DNA of 64,000 bases from Candidatus Hydrogenedens sp. (GTDB lineage: Bacteria > Hydrogenedentota > Hydrogenedentia > Hydrogenedentales > JAEUWI01), in contig WGMK01000013.1 in the NCBI GenBank assembly GCA_016125095.1, forward strand, positions 248,001-312,000. Direction: 5' to 3'. Positions 44,228 to 50,687 of the stretch are shown here, one piece after another; within the stretch, counting starts at the first letter, position 1, and each line of letters opens with the position of its first letter. Below the pieces are notes generated by a model, which searched no databases, was not told the DNA's origin, and worked only from the letters and a program-made list of their open reading frames with translations. Made by a program: the position numbers and the translations under genes.

Positions 44228-45700
44228 TTACCGGCGGCGCGCGCCGGAAGCCCGGAGTCCCGCCAGCAGCATACAGGCCGCCAGCAGGGTCAGGCCGTCC
44301 GCGGTCGTGGCTTGGCCGTTCGCATCGTGGCAGTTCATGCCCTCGGGCAGCGTGCGCTCGAGCGCTTCGTAAGCGCCCTGATCCACACCGTCGAACTGCG
44401 GCCGCGCAACGCCGCGGATATCCACGGCAGGCGCGCCGGACGCGGTGCCCGCATCGATGCTGGGCGAATCGGGCAGCAAAGAGTAGTCGTCATTCGCGCG
44501 GTCGGCGAAGCGCGGCTCGCGCGCGATGTTGTTCGGGCCGCGGTCGCCGCCGCCTACATTGCTCCAGCGGATCTCCGTGAAGCTCAGGTAGTTCTCGATC
44601 CAGCCGTCGCTGTTGTACCAGATGATGCTGTTGAGCACTTCGGTGTCGGCGTCGTTGTTGAAGAACGCGCCGCCGCCGGTCTCGGGCGCCGTGTTGTCGG
44701 CGATGGTGCAATTCACGGCCGTGAACGACGAGCCCAGCGTGCTGATGGCGCCGCCGCCCGTGACCGCCGTGTTCTTTGCGAACACGCAGTTCGTCGCCAG
44801 CACGTCGGAGGCGATGCCGGCGTCCGTGGCGAAGTTGTTGAAAATCGCGCCGCCGAAGCTGCCGCTGCTGTTCCGCAGAAACGTCGACCGGGTCAGGGAC
44901 GGCGAAGCACCTTCGTTGAAAATCGCGCCGCCGCCTGCCTGCGCCGTATTGCGCTCGAAGGTGCAGTCCGTCACCAGGATATCCGAGCCCGGCGTATTGA
45001 AGATGGCCCCGCCGGCCTCGGCCGCCTCGTTCAGCGAAAACAGGCAGCCCTCGAAGCTTGGGGTCGCGCCGGTGTTGGTCACCGCGCCGCCGCTCTTGGC
45101 CGAGCGGTTGTTGGTAAACACGCAGTTCACAAAGCGGGGCGAGGCCGCGCCGATGCAGATGACCGCGCCGCCGAAGCCCGTGGTCTCGTTGTCGGTGAAC
45201 ACGCAATTGGCGATGGTGGGGGAGATCTCGTTGAGGATCAGGCCGGCGCCTACTTCGCCGCGGCCGCCCTGAACAGTGAAGCCGTCGAGCGCAGCGCCCG
45301 ATACGCCCACGACCACCGGGGCCGCAGGCGCGCCTGCATTGGCGCTGCTGCCGTCGATGATGGCCGGATGCGTCAGGGGATTCCGCTGGGCGCGCAGGGT
45401 CTCGGTGCCTGCGAAGCCGCCGTAGAGGTTCACGCCGGAAACCAGCACGAGCGAGCCGCCCGTGGCGTCGCGCGTTTCGTCATACACACCCTCGGCCACC
45501 CAGACATCGCCGCCGAAATTTCTGCGCGCCGTCTCGATGCCCGCGGCCACCGTGCGGTGCGCGGTAGCCCACGAAAGGCCGTTCTCCACGCCCGACTGGT
45601 TGTCCGCGTCCACATAAAACACATCGCCCGGATCGGCCGATGCCGCAAACGGCGCCGCGGCGGCCAGAACCGCCGCTGCTAGGATGGGCCAGCGCAACAT
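44228..45700 (-). CDS. Secreted right-handed beta-helix protein with C-terminal sorting-like tail
   Basis: This 490-residue protein starts at the ATG at 45700, with GGGAGA upstream, and has a signal peptide (LRWPILAAAVLAAAAPFAASA). Repeated rungs of the type NCVFTDNETTGFGGAVIC-, NCVFTNNRSAKSGGAV- and CLFSLNEAAEAGGAIFN-like units indicate a polymorphic outer-membrane/parallel beta-helix fold. The C-terminus has a Cys, a hydrophobic helix (LTLLAACMLLAGL) and RASGARRR, like a sorting or anchor signal. A carbohydrate-binding or lyase role is plausible given the neighbouring hydrolase, but no catalytic residues are evident. Confidence 0.82.
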   Translation of the reverse strand: MLRWPILAAAVLAAAAPFAASADPGDVFYVDADNQSGVENGLSWATAHRTVAAGIETARRNFGGDVWVAEGVYDETRDATGGSLVLVSGVNLYGGFAGTETLRAQRNPLTHPAIIDGSSANAGAPAAPVVVGVSGAALDGFTVQGGRGEVGAGLILNEISPTIANCVFTDNETTGFGGAVICIGAASPRFVNCVFTNNRSAKSGGAVTNTGATPSFEGCLFSLNEAAEAGGAIFNTPGSDILVTDCTFERNTAQAGGGAIFNEGASPSLTRSTFLRNSSGSFGGAIFNNFATDAGIASDVLATNCVFAKNTAVTGGGAISTLGSSFTAVNCTIADNTAPETGGGAFFNNDADTEVLNSIIWYNSDGWIENYLSFTEIRWSNVGGGDRGPNNIAREPRFADRANDDYSLLPDSPSIDAGTASGAPAVDIRGVARPQFDGVDQGAYEALERTLPEGMNCHDANGQATTADGLTLLAACMLLAGLRASGARRR

Positions 45701-45800
45701 GATGTCTCCCGCTTCCGTCGGTTTCACAGGACGCCGCTAGTATATCGGGGACGCGCCGCCATCTTCCACGCCCGCCGGGGGGCGGGAGGGGACTAAGAGG

Positions 45801-45886
45801 TTTTGACAGGATGACAGGATTCTGGGATTGAAGAAGGAGAAGAGAGGACGGAAGAATTTTTGGACAGGATTTACAGGATTGGGAAT
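45801..45886. repeat. GACAGGAT repeat, copy C (left half only)
   Basis: The sequence matches the left arm and inner segment of the other copies (TTTTGACAGGATGACAGGAT, later GGACAGGATTTACAGGAT) but the right arm is missing. Confidence 0.75.
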
Positions 45887-45908
45887 ACGAAGAGGGGGAG
45901 TTGGGAGG

Positions 45909-46115
45909 CTACAGGTCGGCTTCTGTAAGTCCCGCAATCTTCATCAGATGGCTGAGAAGGCCCTGCTTGAGGGATTGTGTAGGATGCATTGGAATCGAGA
46001 TGCGTTCTCGCATGCCCGGCTTGCCATAGATGTGATGACTTCCTCGGACGCGCAATAGTTCCCAGCCATGTCGTTCTAGTGCTTTCGCCAGCGCTTTCCC
46101 GGAGACCGACTTCAA
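45909..46115 (-). CDS. hicA: HicA-type mRNA interferase toxin
   Basis: This 68-residue protein with a double-stranded-RNA-binding-like fold contains the conserved catalytic His in GSHHIYGKPG and a C-terminal helix (LKQGLLSHLMKIAGLTEADL). HicA toxins cut mRNA. It overlaps hicB by four bases. The gene order, hicB first, is the less common arrangement. Confidence 0.88.
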   Translation of the reverse strand: MKSVSGKALAKALERHGWELLRVRGSHHIYGKPGMRERISIPMHPTQSLKQGLLSHLMKIAGLTEADL

Positions 46116-46315
46116 ACCGCGATTTCGATGACGGAATCATCAGGACTCATACCGGCCTCGTCTACGAAGCTATCGAGGCACCCTGCAATGGCCTCGGTGA
46201 GATTGGCACGCAGTTCGTCCAGCGTATCACCTTGGGTTACGCATCCCGGAATCGCGGGCACTTCTGCCCAGAATCCGCCTTCTTCGGCCTTATGTACAAT
46301 CGCTTTGAATACCAT
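46112..46315 (-). CDS. hicB: HicB-type antitoxin
   Basis: This 67-residue antitoxin shows the partial RNase-H-like HicB fold (FKAIVHKAEEGGFWAEVPAIPGCVTQGDTLDELRANLTEAI). It lacks a C-terminal DNA-binding domain, so autoregulation may depend on other proteins. It is upstream of and overlapping hicA, both lying between repeat copies C and D. Confidence 0.88.
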   Translation of the reverse strand: MVFKAIVHKAEEGGFWAEVPAIPGCVTQGDTLDELRANLTEAIAGCLDSFVDEAGMSPDDSVIEIAV

Positions 46316-46360
46316 GGTCCATTGGCTCCGAACTGCCGTGAGTGTAACACAAGGACGGAC

Positions 46361-46570
46361 TTTTTTTGACAGGATAACAGGATCCGGGGATTTAAGCGGG
46401 GAAAGAAAGGACGGAAGAATTTTTGGACAGGATTTACAGGATTAACAGAATTGGAAATGCAAAGACGGGTTTAGCCCCGTGGCCCTTGTTCCAATTCTGT
46501 AAATCTTGTTAATCCTGTCTAGGAACCTCCTCCATCTTAAATCCCCGGATCCTGTTATCCTGTCAAAAAA
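46361..46570. repeat. GACAGGAT foldback repeat, copy D
   Basis: The outer arms TTTTTTGACAGGATAACAGG and CCTGTTATCCTGTCAAAAAA are a perfect inverted pair. Inner arms with ACAGGATTTACAGGATTAAC and complement also pair. It ends nine bases before the stop of the ABC gene. Confidence 0.88.
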
Positions 46571-46579
46571 CTCCCCGCG

Positions 46580-47599
46580 CTAGATGGTGCTGGTGGTCAG
46601 TTTCAGGAAGATGGATTCGAGGTTCTGCTGGCGCTGGGTGATGCCGCGGAGGAGGTAGCCGCGTTCGTTGAGGCGCTGGATGACGGCGTAGAGGGCGGCG
46701 GAACGGGCCTGTTCCTCCATCGGCAGGTGCACCTCGAGCGTGGGACCTTCGCCTTCGTTCGCGATGATGATTTCTTCCAGCCCGTGCAGGCCGTCCAGGT
46801 CGGCGCGCTGCGGTTCGCGATCGAGCTTGAACACGAAGACCGCGTCGGAGAATACGTCGAGCAATTCCTCGGTGCGTTTGCACTCGATGAGCTGCCCCTT
46901 GTCGATGATTCCGATGCGGTCGCAGAGTTCCTGCGCCACGTGCATGTCGTGCGTGGTCACCAGCACGCTCTTGCCTTGCGAGCGGGTAATCTCGATCAGC
47001 TTGTCCTTGATGCCGCGGCTGCTCTGTACGTCGAGTCCTGTGGTGGGCTCGTCGAGCAGAATCACCTTCGGGTCGGCGATGAGCGCAATGCAGATGGCGA
47101 GCTTCTGCTTCTGTCCGCGCGAGAGGTAACGCACCTGGACGTTTTTCTTTTCCTTCAGGCCGATGAAATCGAGCAGTTCGTGGGAACGCTCCTTCAGCAG
47201 ACTCCCCTTCACGTTCTTCAGGTTGCCGTAGTAGCTCATGTTTTCGAGAGGGGAGAGCGGCCACATGGTGGTGCGCGTGCCCTCGAGCACCACGCCCACC
47301 TGACGCAGCACCTTGCGGCGGTACTTCTCCACGTTCATGCCCGCCACGGTGACGGTGCCCGCATCGGGACGCACGAGGGTCGAGATCATCTTTACGGTGG
47401 TCGTCTTGCCGGCGCCGTTGGGACCCAGCAGCCCGAAGATTTCGCCTTCCTTGATGCCGAAGGAGATGCCCTTCGCCGCCTGCACCTCATTGCTCTTGTA
47501 CCACTGGCGCTTGCGGGTCTCTTCGTCCAGCTGCAAGAAGTGGCGCGTGACGAATTTCTTCTTCACGTTATCGAGTTCTACGACGTAGTTGTTGCTCAT
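46580..47599 (-). CDS. ABC transporter ATP-binding protein (ABC-2/NatA-like) of the peptide operon
   Basis: This 339-residue ATPase has Walker A GPNGAGKTT (59-67), the signature LSRGQKQKLAICIAL, and Walker B VILLDEPTTGLD. A C-terminal extension of about 85 residues is typical of NatA-like exporters. No ABC-2 permease gene is nearby, so the membrane partner must lie elsewhere or the CPBP protein plays that role. It overlaps the CPBP gene start by four bases (ATGA) and is the last gene of the operon. Export or immunity for the small peptides upstream is an inference from context. Confidence 0.88.
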   Translation of the reverse strand: MSNNYVVELDNVKKKFVTRHFLQLDEETRKRQWYKSNEVQAAKGISFGIKEGEIFGLLGPNGAGKTTTVKMISTLVRPDAGTVTVAGMNVEKYRRKVLRQVGVVLEGTRTTMWPLSPLENMSYYGNLKNVKGSLLKERSHELLDFIGLKEKKNVQVRYLSRGQKQKLAICIALIADPKVILLDEPTTGLDVQSSRGIKDKLIEITRSQGKSVLVTTHDMHVAQELCDRIGIIDKGQLIECKRTEELLDVFSDAVFVFKLDREPQRADLDGLHGLEEIIIANEGEGPTLEVHLPMEEQARSAALYAVIQRLNERGYLLRGITQRQQNLESIFLKLTTSTI

Positions 47600-48318
47600 T
47601 CCGGCTCCGGAGAAGTTTGTCGGTAGGCGCGGTCCAGTTCGCGCTGGGCCTCGGCCTCGCTGCCCAGGTCATGCGCGCGCCCATTGAAGTCGATGATCGC
47701 GATTTCGAAATTCCGCACGGCGTGAATCGCGACCACCAGCACCAGGCTGCCCGTCGCGTAGTATACCGCCCCGAGCAGCACCGAGAACACCAGGAACTCG
47801 GCCGTCTCGCGGGTGTGGTTGCGGAAGAGGTGCTCGTGCGACAGCCCGAAGAGCAGGGCGGTCAGCAGCAGGCCCGGCCAGAACCCCAGGTGCGTGATGG
47901 TCAGGTGCTGCAGCACCACGCGGTAAATCAGCTCTTCCGTCAGGCTCAGGTTCACAATTCGAAAGCTGACATTCGGGTTGTTGACGAAGTAGTCGCGCAG
48001 GCTTTCCCAATCTAGGAATACCGCCAGCGCATCGTCCCAGTCGCGGTGGGTGGCGTAGACCGAGATCGCGAAGATGACGTGTCCCACGAGCAGCCCGGCC
48101 ACAATCATCGGCAGCGAGAAGACCCCGCGGTCGAGGGCATGGTAATGCCAGGCGAGCACGAAGGACAGGATGACCAGCGGCGACTGCATGAGCGCTCGGA
48201 AGAGCGTGGGCGGATGCGGCTGGTCGGACTTCCGGTTGCGGTAGTGCGCCGCCACCGTCTGCGCCAAGTACAGCGCGAAGAGGACGAGGAACGCCGACTC
48301 GAGCCGCTCAGGCGTCAT
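47596..48318 (-). CDS. CPBP (CAAX/Abi-type) intramembrane protease
   Basis: This 240-residue membrane protein has about eight hydrophobic segments. The catalytic pattern of CPBP glutamic proteases is present: LTEELIYRVVLQ (Glu128-Glu129...Arg133), FGLSHEHLF (His161) and VAIHAVRNFEIAII (His199, Asn203). Such proteins process prenylated or bacteriocin-type peptides, or C-terminal sorting signals (myxosortases), or act as bacteriocin immunity proteins. It overlaps the upstream GNAT gene by 11 bases. Confidence 0.86.
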   Translation of the reverse strand: MTPERLESAFLVLFALYLAQTVAAHYRNRKSDQPHPPTLFRALMQSPLVILSFVLAWHYHALDRGVFSLPMIVAGLLVGHVIFAISVYATHRDWDDALAVFLDWESLRDYFVNNPNVSFRIVNLSLTEELIYRVVLQHLTITHLGFWPGLLLTALLFGLSHEHLFRNHTRETAEFLVFSVLLGAVYYATGSLVLVVAIHAVRNFEIAIIDFNGRAHDLGSEAEAQRELDRAYRQTSPEPE

Positions 48319-48925
48319 GGCTGGGCGCCAAATCCCGGATCATGTCCTGCAGGCTCATGCCGTCCACGCGCGCATAGCGGCCGCGGATGGCCTGGAACTC
48401 CTCGCGCAGCAGGCCATAGGCGTACACGTCGTGGTACTCGCCGTCGCGCTGTACATGCTCTGGAAACGTCATCTCCCGCTGGGCGCCCGACAACTCGAAG
48501 GTGCGCCACGAGGGGCGGTTGAAGCTGTAGATATACGCCGACACTCGGTGCAGGTTCAGTTCATCGAAGGCGTACTCGAGCGCGCGGTAGGTGGAGAGTC
48601 CCGCCACCAGCCCGGCCCGCAGTTCCTTCTGCCCGATGTAGACGTCCACCGAGCAATTGCGGTTGCGCCAGCTGATGTTTTGCAGCGACACCATGCCCAC
48701 GGGGCCGCGCGACGGCGAATCGATGAGGAGGTAGACGGCGCCCGGCATGGTATGGCCGGTGGTGCGGCCGAGCATGCCGACAATCTGCGCGCGTAGCTGT
48801 TTGGGCGACCGGGCCGGATCGCCATAGAGGAAGCGCTGAAAGTCCTCGTCTTCCATCCAGGCGATTACCGTTTCCATGTCGTCGCGGTCGGCGCGGCGCA
48901 GGTATACGTCCATCTTTACGGGCAT
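48308..48925 (-). CDS. RimJ/RimL-type GNAT N-acetyltransferase
   Basis: This 205-residue GNAT protein has a beta-alpha core with ADRDDMETVIAWMEDEDFQRFL, VGMVSLQNISWRNRNCSVDVYIG, the CoA-loop-like KELRAGLVAGLSTYRALEYAFDELNLHRVSAYIY, and FNRPSWRTFELSGAQREMTFPEH...DVYAYGLLREEF, as in acetyltransferases that modify N-termini or small molecules. The glycine pattern in the acetyl-CoA loop is atypical. In this operon a peptide N-terminus or side chain is a natural substrate guess. Confidence 0.8.
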   Translation of the reverse strand: MPVKMDVYLRRADRDDMETVIAWMEDEDFQRFLYGDPARSPKQLRAQIVGMLGRTTGHTMPGAVYLLIDSPSRGPVGMVSLQNISWRNRNCSVDVYIGQKELRAGLVAGLSTYRALEYAFDELNLHRVSAYIYSFNRPSWRTFELSGAQREMTFPEHVQRDGEYHDVYAYGLLREEFQAIRGRYARVDGMSLQDMIRDLAPSHDA

Positions 48926-48939
48926 CGGGCGGTGTGTCC

Positions 48940-49464
48940 TTATCGGGCGGGATTATACCGCGCGTAGGCGTGGATGTCGTGCCAGCGGCCCTGCGCGTAC
49001 ACCGCCTCGCGCTGGGCGCCGAGCGGCTCGAAGCCGTGCTGCTCGAGCATCCGGCGCGCGCCGGCCTCGCGGCAGAGCACATGCGAGAGCACCTTGCGCA
49101 GCCGCATCTGCACAAACGAACGCTCCACCACGTACTCCAGCGCCTCGCCCGCCAAGGGGGTGTCGAAGTCCGCCTCGTCTTCCAGCATCATGGTGATCTC
49201 GCAGTAGCCGGATTCCTGGTTCATGCCGCGCAGCACGAAGAATCCCCGGAGCAGGCCCTCGCGATCCTCGACCGCGTAGAACAGGTTCTTGTTCAGTTCC
49301 TGCCCGGAGAGCATTTCCTGAATCTCGAGCCGGGTGGGCAGAATCGGCTCGCGGCGGGTATCGAGCAGGCTGAAGCGCGGCAGACCGCTCCGGTATATGG
49401 CGTACAGCACGCCCGCGTCGTCGGCATCGGTCGTGCGGATTGCGGCATGTTCGCGCAGAATCAT
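48940..49464 (-). CDS. Second GNAT-like acetyltransferase of the peptide operon
   Basis: I start this 174-residue protein at the ATG at 49464 (MILREHAAIRTTDADDAGVLY), with a weak GAGGA upstream; the frame extends into the peptide-4 gene but that part is unconserved and overlaps it. The fold resembles GNATs: ITMMLEDEADFDTPLAGEALEYVVERSFVQMRLRKVLSHVLCREAGARRMLEQHGFEPLGAQREAVYAQGRWHDIHAY. It diverges from the first GNAT but ends with the same GxxHD-type strand. It is 14 bases from the next gene. Confidence 0.7.
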   Translation of the reverse strand: MILREHAAIRTTDADDAGVLYAIYRSGLPRFSLLDTRREPILPTRLEIQEMLSGQELNKNLFYAVEDREGLLRGFFVLRGMNQESGYCEITMMLEDEADFDTPLAGEALEYVVERSFVQMRLRKVLSHVLCREAGARRMLEQHGFEPLGAQREAVYAQGRWHDIHAYARYNPAR

Positions 49465-49558
49465 GCGGTCCGGGTCCTCGTGTTCGCCCCGTGGAAGCAG
49501 AAACCGCGCGTACGTCCGCCCGGACGCACGCGCGGCAAAGCTCTCGAAACGTGCGGAA

Positions 49559-49678
49559 TTAGATGCCGAACTCGTTCTTCTTCGCGTAGCGGAAATCCTG
49601 CCACGCGCGCCACACGGCGTTGAAGAAGTCGCTGTAGGCATCGGCTTTCGCCACGGTCATCGGTCGAACATGCTTCAT
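49559..49678 (-). CDS. Small peptide 4 of the operon (39 residues)
   Basis: The 39-residue sequence begins MKHV and reads RPMTVAKADAYSDFF, then NAVWRAWQDFRYAKKN. It contains two Trp, no Cys, and is amphipathic and basic in its C-terminal half. It shares only the first four residues with peptides 1 and 2. The ribosome site GGAG is about 11 bases upstream, and a 6-base hairpin precedes it. It is a probable product or effector of the operon. Confidence 0.6.
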   Translation of the reverse strand: MKHVRPMTVAKADAYSDFFNAVWRAWQDFRYAKKNEFGI

Positions 49679-49700
49679 TGTATTCAAGACTCCATTCGTT

Positions 49701-49714
49701 CCCGCCGAGGCGGG
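49701..49714 (-). other. Small hairpin between peptides 3 and 4
   Basis: CCCGCC and GGCGGG form a six-base stem with a two-base gap. There is no T-run, so it is not a classical terminator; it may reduce or stabilise downstream mRNA. Confidence 0.35.
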
Positions 49715-49733
49715 CGCCCTTGCCCGTCGTTAA

Positions 49734-49928
49734 TTATGTCGTCGTGTCCGTGCCGGTCGAGGTCGGCGGCAGCGGATTCTGCGGATCCTTGTTCTCGAAC
49801 AGCGGTATCGCCGCGTCGATAACATCGCGCAGAAACACCAGCTTCACATCCGTCGGCACGCCCTGCGCCACCGCTGGCCGGCGCGAAACGACACGTAAGT
49901 GCGGGGTACGGATCGCAGTGTACTTCAT
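49734..49928 (-). CDS. Small peptide 3 of the operon (64 residues)
   Basis: It starts at the ATG at 49928, six bases after the stop of peptide 2 (the preceding GTG is an alternative). N-terminal MKYTAIRTPHLR is followed by VVSRRPAVAQ, which matches the shared leader motif [IV]-S-[RQ]-x-P-x-x-A. The next segment VKLVFLRDVIDAAIPLFENK aligns with LCFVTELLVNFFLPIYNAK of peptide 2. The end is Pro/Thr-rich. No family is recognised. Confidence 0.62.
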   Translation of the reverse strand: MKYTAIRTPHLRVVSRRPAVAQGVPTDVKLVFLRDVIDAAIPLFENKDPQNPLPPTSTGTDTTT

Positions 49929-49934
49929 CACCGC

Positions 49935-50108
49935 TCAGCCTTCCGTCGTGGAAGATTTCGCGTTGTAAATCGGCAGGAAGAAGTTCACCAGCAGCTCGGT
50001 AACAAAGCACAACTGCGCCTGAAAGTCATTGGCGATGTCGTTGCAGATCGCGAAGGTGGTGGTCTGCGCCGGCTTCGGAGCGCGACTGATGGTGGCCACG
50101 TGCTTCAT
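49935..50108 (-). CDS. Small peptide 2 of the operon (57 residues)
   Basis: MKHVATISRAPKPAQ forms the leader-like N-terminus, with the same motif as peptide 1. The following segment contains two Cys (at 22 and 34) and a hydrophobic stretch (CFVTELLVNFFLPIY), then a Ser/Thr-rich end. AAGGA lies eight bases before the ATG. It is 33 bases downstream of peptide 1. A membrane-active or secreted peptide is suggested by composition only. Confidence 0.65.
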   Translation of the reverse strand: MKHVATISRAPKPAQTTTFAICNDIANDFQAQLCFVTELLVNFFLPIYNAKSSTTEG

Positions 50109-50141
50109 CTCGATATCCTTTCCGCCGGGTCGGCCGGAGCG

Positions 50142-50273
50142 TTAGGAATTCTTCTGGCCCAACACTTCCGCCACCACGCCGAGAATCTGGGCGATAGCGG
50201 CGATAATCGCGCTCAACGGAATGTCCTGGCTGGCCTTCTGCGGCGTCTGCGAGATTGCAATCACATGTTTCAT
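50142..50273 (-). CDS. Small peptide 1 of the operon (43 residues)
   Basis: MKHVIAISQTPQKASQ is the leader-like start, followed by DIPL and an amphipathic or hydrophobic helix rich in Ala, Ile and Val (SAIIAAIAQILGVVAEVLG) and the tail QKNS. Such a helix is typical of membrane-active peptides (class II bacteriocin-, modulin- or toxin-like). The ribosome site AGGAAGGA precedes the ATG, which lies about 55 bases after the predicted transcription start. A leaderless peptide toxin or a RiPP precursor are both possible. Confidence 0.65.
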   Translation of the reverse strand: MKHVIAISQTPQKASQDIPLSAIIAAIAQILGVVAEVLGQKNS

Positions 50274-50332
50274 TGATCGTACGTCCTTCCTGATAGGTCG
50301 CGGGCAATAACCTATACCCGCGTCGTGCGCCG

Positions 50333-50361
50333 AGTATAGCAACGGCCCTGGGTTGCGTCAA
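50333..50361 (-). promoter_or_regulatory. Strong sigma-70-type promoter of the peptide operon
   Basis: On the minus strand TTGACG (50361-50356), 17 bases, TATACT (50338-50333). Both boxes match five of six consensus bases, so this is one of the best promoters in the window. It implies strong expression of the peptide genes. Confidence 0.68.
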
Positions 50362-50537
50362 CAATTTCACAGTGCGAGACCCGGCAGGTCCCGTTAATCA
50401 GTACGTGCGCCGCGCGAAACCGTTACAGGCCTCAAGAAAAACGAGTTTCTATGCGGTATTCCATCCGCGATTCCGGGTCGCGGGTTCCCTGGGGCGGACC
50501 GGAATCGAAGGCCGCATTTCGCATTTTGATTTCCGAA

Positions 50538-50559
50538 AATCATACCGAACGGTATGATT
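50538..50559. promoter_or_regulatory. Perfect palindrome, possible operator
   Basis: Arms AATCATACCG and CGGTATGATT are separated by AA; further out ATTTCGC (50516-50522) and GCGAAAT (50560-50566) also match. It lies between the divergent promoters of the peptide operon and gltB, about 100 bases upstream of the gltB promoter. No T-run follows. A regulator-binding site is the natural guess. Confidence 0.5.
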
Positions 50560-50657
50560 GCGAAATAATCCCGACGAAATCCATCGGACGGGCTCTTCTG
50601 CAAGCGGAGTGCGCATACCCCTGTGCCCGTTGGGAATGTTCGCGATTCCCGGGCGAT

Positions 50658-50687
50658 TTGACAGCGTAAGGCGGCGTTTTGTAGCAT
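50658..50687 (+). promoter_or_regulatory. Candidate sigma-70 promoter of gltBD
   Basis: TTGACA (50658-50663, perfect) and TAGCAT (50682-50687) are separated by 18 bases, 112 bases upstream of the start codon. Confidence 0.5.

Noticed and set aside
44228..45727. Start of the beta-helix protein at 45727
   Set aside because: The longer version puts nine residues before the signal peptide; the ATG at 45700 has GGGAGA and opens the signal directly.
37969..46570. CRISPR array made of the GACAGGAT repeats
   Set aside because: The copies are 190-210 bases, kilobases apart and foldback-shaped, without regular spacers, and no cas genes are present.
48940..49641. Upstream extension of the second GNAT gene to 49641
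   Set aside because: The extra part overlaps peptide 4 in another frame and has no GNAT residues.
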